DNA of 27,261 nt. It comes from a virus. The notes below the pieces were generated by a model, which did not search any database, was not told the DNA's origin, and worked only from the letters and a program-made list of their open reading frames with translations. Positions within the stretch are counted from its first letter, which is position 1. Each line of letters starts with the position of its first letter. Shown here piece after piece: positions 26,510-27,261 of this stretch. Made by a program: the position numbers and the translations under genes. The DNA lies in IMG/VR virus record IMGVR_UViG_3300023096_000016, positions 1-27,261 of that record; one strand, given 5' to 3'.

Positions 26510-26761
26510 ATGAAAACAGGTTTTAAAGAAACGAATAAAATTAAATATCAAAAACCGAAAGATGTTGAAAAATCACCTTTTAGTTTTAAGTGTCCTCAAT
26601 ATGACAATAGATCTTCTTGTTTTATTCAAGCAGGCACAACTTATGGCGTAGGAATGAGACAACCTGTTGGACATGACGGTAATCCTAAAACAACCGCAGA
26701 AGTGTTGCCAAAGGGAAGAGTACACACGTTAAAAGTGCAAGATGAGTATGGGAACTACTAA
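26510..26761 (+). CDS. Small virion-region protein, GTTYG motif
   Basis: 83 residues: GFKETNKIKYQKPKDVEKSP, FSFKCPQYDNRSSCFI, then QAGTTYGVGMRQPVGHDG, VLPKGRVHTLKVQDEYGNY. The G-T/D-T/S-Y-G-x-G-x-R element also occurs in the 55-residue protein at 26947. AGAAGG lies 7 bases before the ATG. Without membrane or enzyme features; Cys pair could bind metal. By location in the portal block, a small virion or assembly factor. Confidence 0.55.
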   Translation: MKTGFKETNKIKYQKPKDVEKSPFSFKCPQYDNRSSCFIQAGTTYGVGMRQPVGHDGNPKTTAEVLPKGRVHTLKVQDEYGNY

Positions 26762-26969
26762 AGTGCAAGAAGATTTCAAAAGTAACTCTGAAGAATTTAG
26801 AGTAGAAACTTTGTTAGTCTTAGAAAACTTTTGTGATTTACTGAGGAAAAAACAATTTTGTAAAGAACGCTTATTTAATGAGTATTTTCATTTAACACGT
26901 TCATTACAGAAATTAACATCGGTTTTAAAAAACAAAGAAGATTTAGATGAAAAAGACAAAAGTGAATAA
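26742..26969 (+). CDS. Helical protein overlapping two small virion genes
   Basis: 75 residues from the ATG at 26742 (a second ATG is at 26748). Mostly charged helix: NSEEFRVETLLVLENFCDLL, LFNEYFHLTRSLQKLTSVL, ending DLDEKDKSE. It overlaps the previous gene by 20 bases and the next by 23. Its ribosome-binding site is not clear. No family recognised. Probably translated by coupling within this compact four-gene group. Confidence 0.5.
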   Translation: MSMGTTKVQEDFKSNSEEFRVETLLVLENFCDLLRKKQFCKERLFNEYFHLTRSLQKLTSVLKNKEDLDEKDKSE

Positions 26970-27114
26970 GAATTGGCACACCCCCAACACTAAAATTGGT
27001 ATGGGTGACTCTTATGGAACAGGTGTTAGAAATAAAACAGCTAGATCTTTAGACGTTACCCCACTTGGAAAAACTTCTAAAAACGTTGGTAAGCCTCCTA
27101 AAAGTCTAGCTTAA
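26947..27114 (+). CDS. 55-aa small virion-region protein with DSYGTG motif
   Basis: From the ATG at 26947, 55 residues: basic start KKTKVNKNWHTPN, then IGMGDSYGTGVRNKTARS, LDVTPLGKTSKNVGKPPKSLA. The GMGDSYGTGVR core and the PPKSLA ending resemble small proteins found beside portal genes in related phages (from memory). It shares G-x-x-YG-x-G-x-R with the protein at 26510. The strongly basic, Gly-rich sequence looks disordered, which fits DNA or protein binding. It is the last rightward gene, 5 bases before the converging one. Confidence 0.5.
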   Translation: MKKTKVNKNWHTPNTKIGMGDSYGTGVRNKTARSLDVTPLGKTSKNVGKPPKSLA

Positions 27115-27118
27115 TTTT

Positions 27119-27261
27119 CTATAAATCTAATTTGATCGGTTGATCAATACCTTTCATGCTTTGATAAATTTCTTTAACTTTATGGTCAGGAAAATCGTCA
27201 GGATGATCTAAACCCAGCTTCTCTTTATTATATCGAAATTGAGAAATACTCCAAGCAACTG
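27119..27261 (-). CDS. C-terminal fragment of an unidentified protein (continues beyond window)
   Basis: On the minus strand a frame enters the window at its right edge and ends with TAG at 27119-27121: VAWSISQFRYNKEKLGLD, then HPDDFPDHKVKEIYQSMKG, IDQPIKLDL. No family is recognisable from 46 residues. It converges on the rightward portal-block genes with only 4 bases between stops, with no terminator hairpin seen. Confidence 0.55.
   Translation of the reverse strand, partial: VAWSISQFRYNKEKLGLDHPDDFPDHKVKEIYQSMKGIDQPIKLDL

Noticed and set aside
1-27261. Integrase, attachment sites, or insertion sequences
   Set aside because: No tyrosine or serine recombinase, transposase or flanking direct repeats were recognised; absence may reflect the window limits.

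Overview
This AT-rich window (roughly two thirds A+T by eye) is almost entirely the genome of a tailed double-stranded DNA bacteriophage, or a prophage of one. It encodes a P22-like portal protein, both terminase subunits, a repeat-bearing virion (probable ejection) protein, a run of tail-fibre genes including a peptidase S74 fibre, a RecT/YqaJ recombination pair, a RusA resolvase and a replication initiator. No integrase, ribosomal RNA or tRNA is visible. The best clue to the host is the phage's own GroES (8490-8780, minus), which carries a stretch typical of Chlamydiota GroES: PDTAKKKQ, then VGDIILM-KY-GQE and YVIL. Tailed phages of Chlamydiota are, to my knowledge, scarcely described (the known chlamydiaphages are small ssDNA microviruses), so the window plausibly comes from a phage of an environmental chlamydia or a related intracellular bacterium. 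That host assignment is an inference.

Layout. 1-2755 (+): the end of an unidentified virion-region gene and a 793-residue virion protein. 2806-4202 (-): five small genes, four of them membrane or secreted proteins, a candidate lysis or envelope cassette. 4347-8473 (+): seven fibre or appendage genes sharing interchangeable domains. 8490-12018 (-): a leftward operon with two small genes, RecT, a 74-residue protein, YqaJ nuclease, a NadR-like P-loop kinase, a small PnuC-like membrane protein and GroES. 12019-12166: a divergent control region with mirrored operator-like repeats. 12167-15119 (+): Cro-like regulator, an untranslated 365-base stretch, replication initiator carrying three 22-bp iterons, an AlpA-like DNA-binding protein, RusA and a membrane protein, closed by a terminator. 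15230-15679 (+): small terminase. 15601-19304 (-): thirteen small accessory genes, including three ribbon-helix-helix proteins, two DUF551 proteins, a polynucleotide-phosphatase-like HAD protein and two tiny Cys proteins. 19438-22479 (+): large terminase, calcineurin-like phosphoesterase and five small genes. 22604-23744: a secreted protein, a candidate small RNA with its own promoter and terminator, and three tiny ORFs. 23745-27114 (+): promoter region, portal protein and four small genes. 27119-27261 (-): the end of another gene.

How it fits together. The leftward operon and the rightward replication block look like early regions, switched from a divergent promoter region. The initiator gene carries its own probable origin, as the lambda O gene does. 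Terminase and portal form the packaging and head-entry block. The ejection protein and fibres form the virion delivery end. Coat and scaffold genes are not in the window and would be expected beyond position 27261 or before position 1. The small and large terminase genes are separated by a 3.6-kb block of oppositely oriented accessory genes, an unusual split. Several tiny genes (41 to 59 codons) are described here because they have good start signals, overlap neighbours in coupled fashion, or match a neighbouring family.
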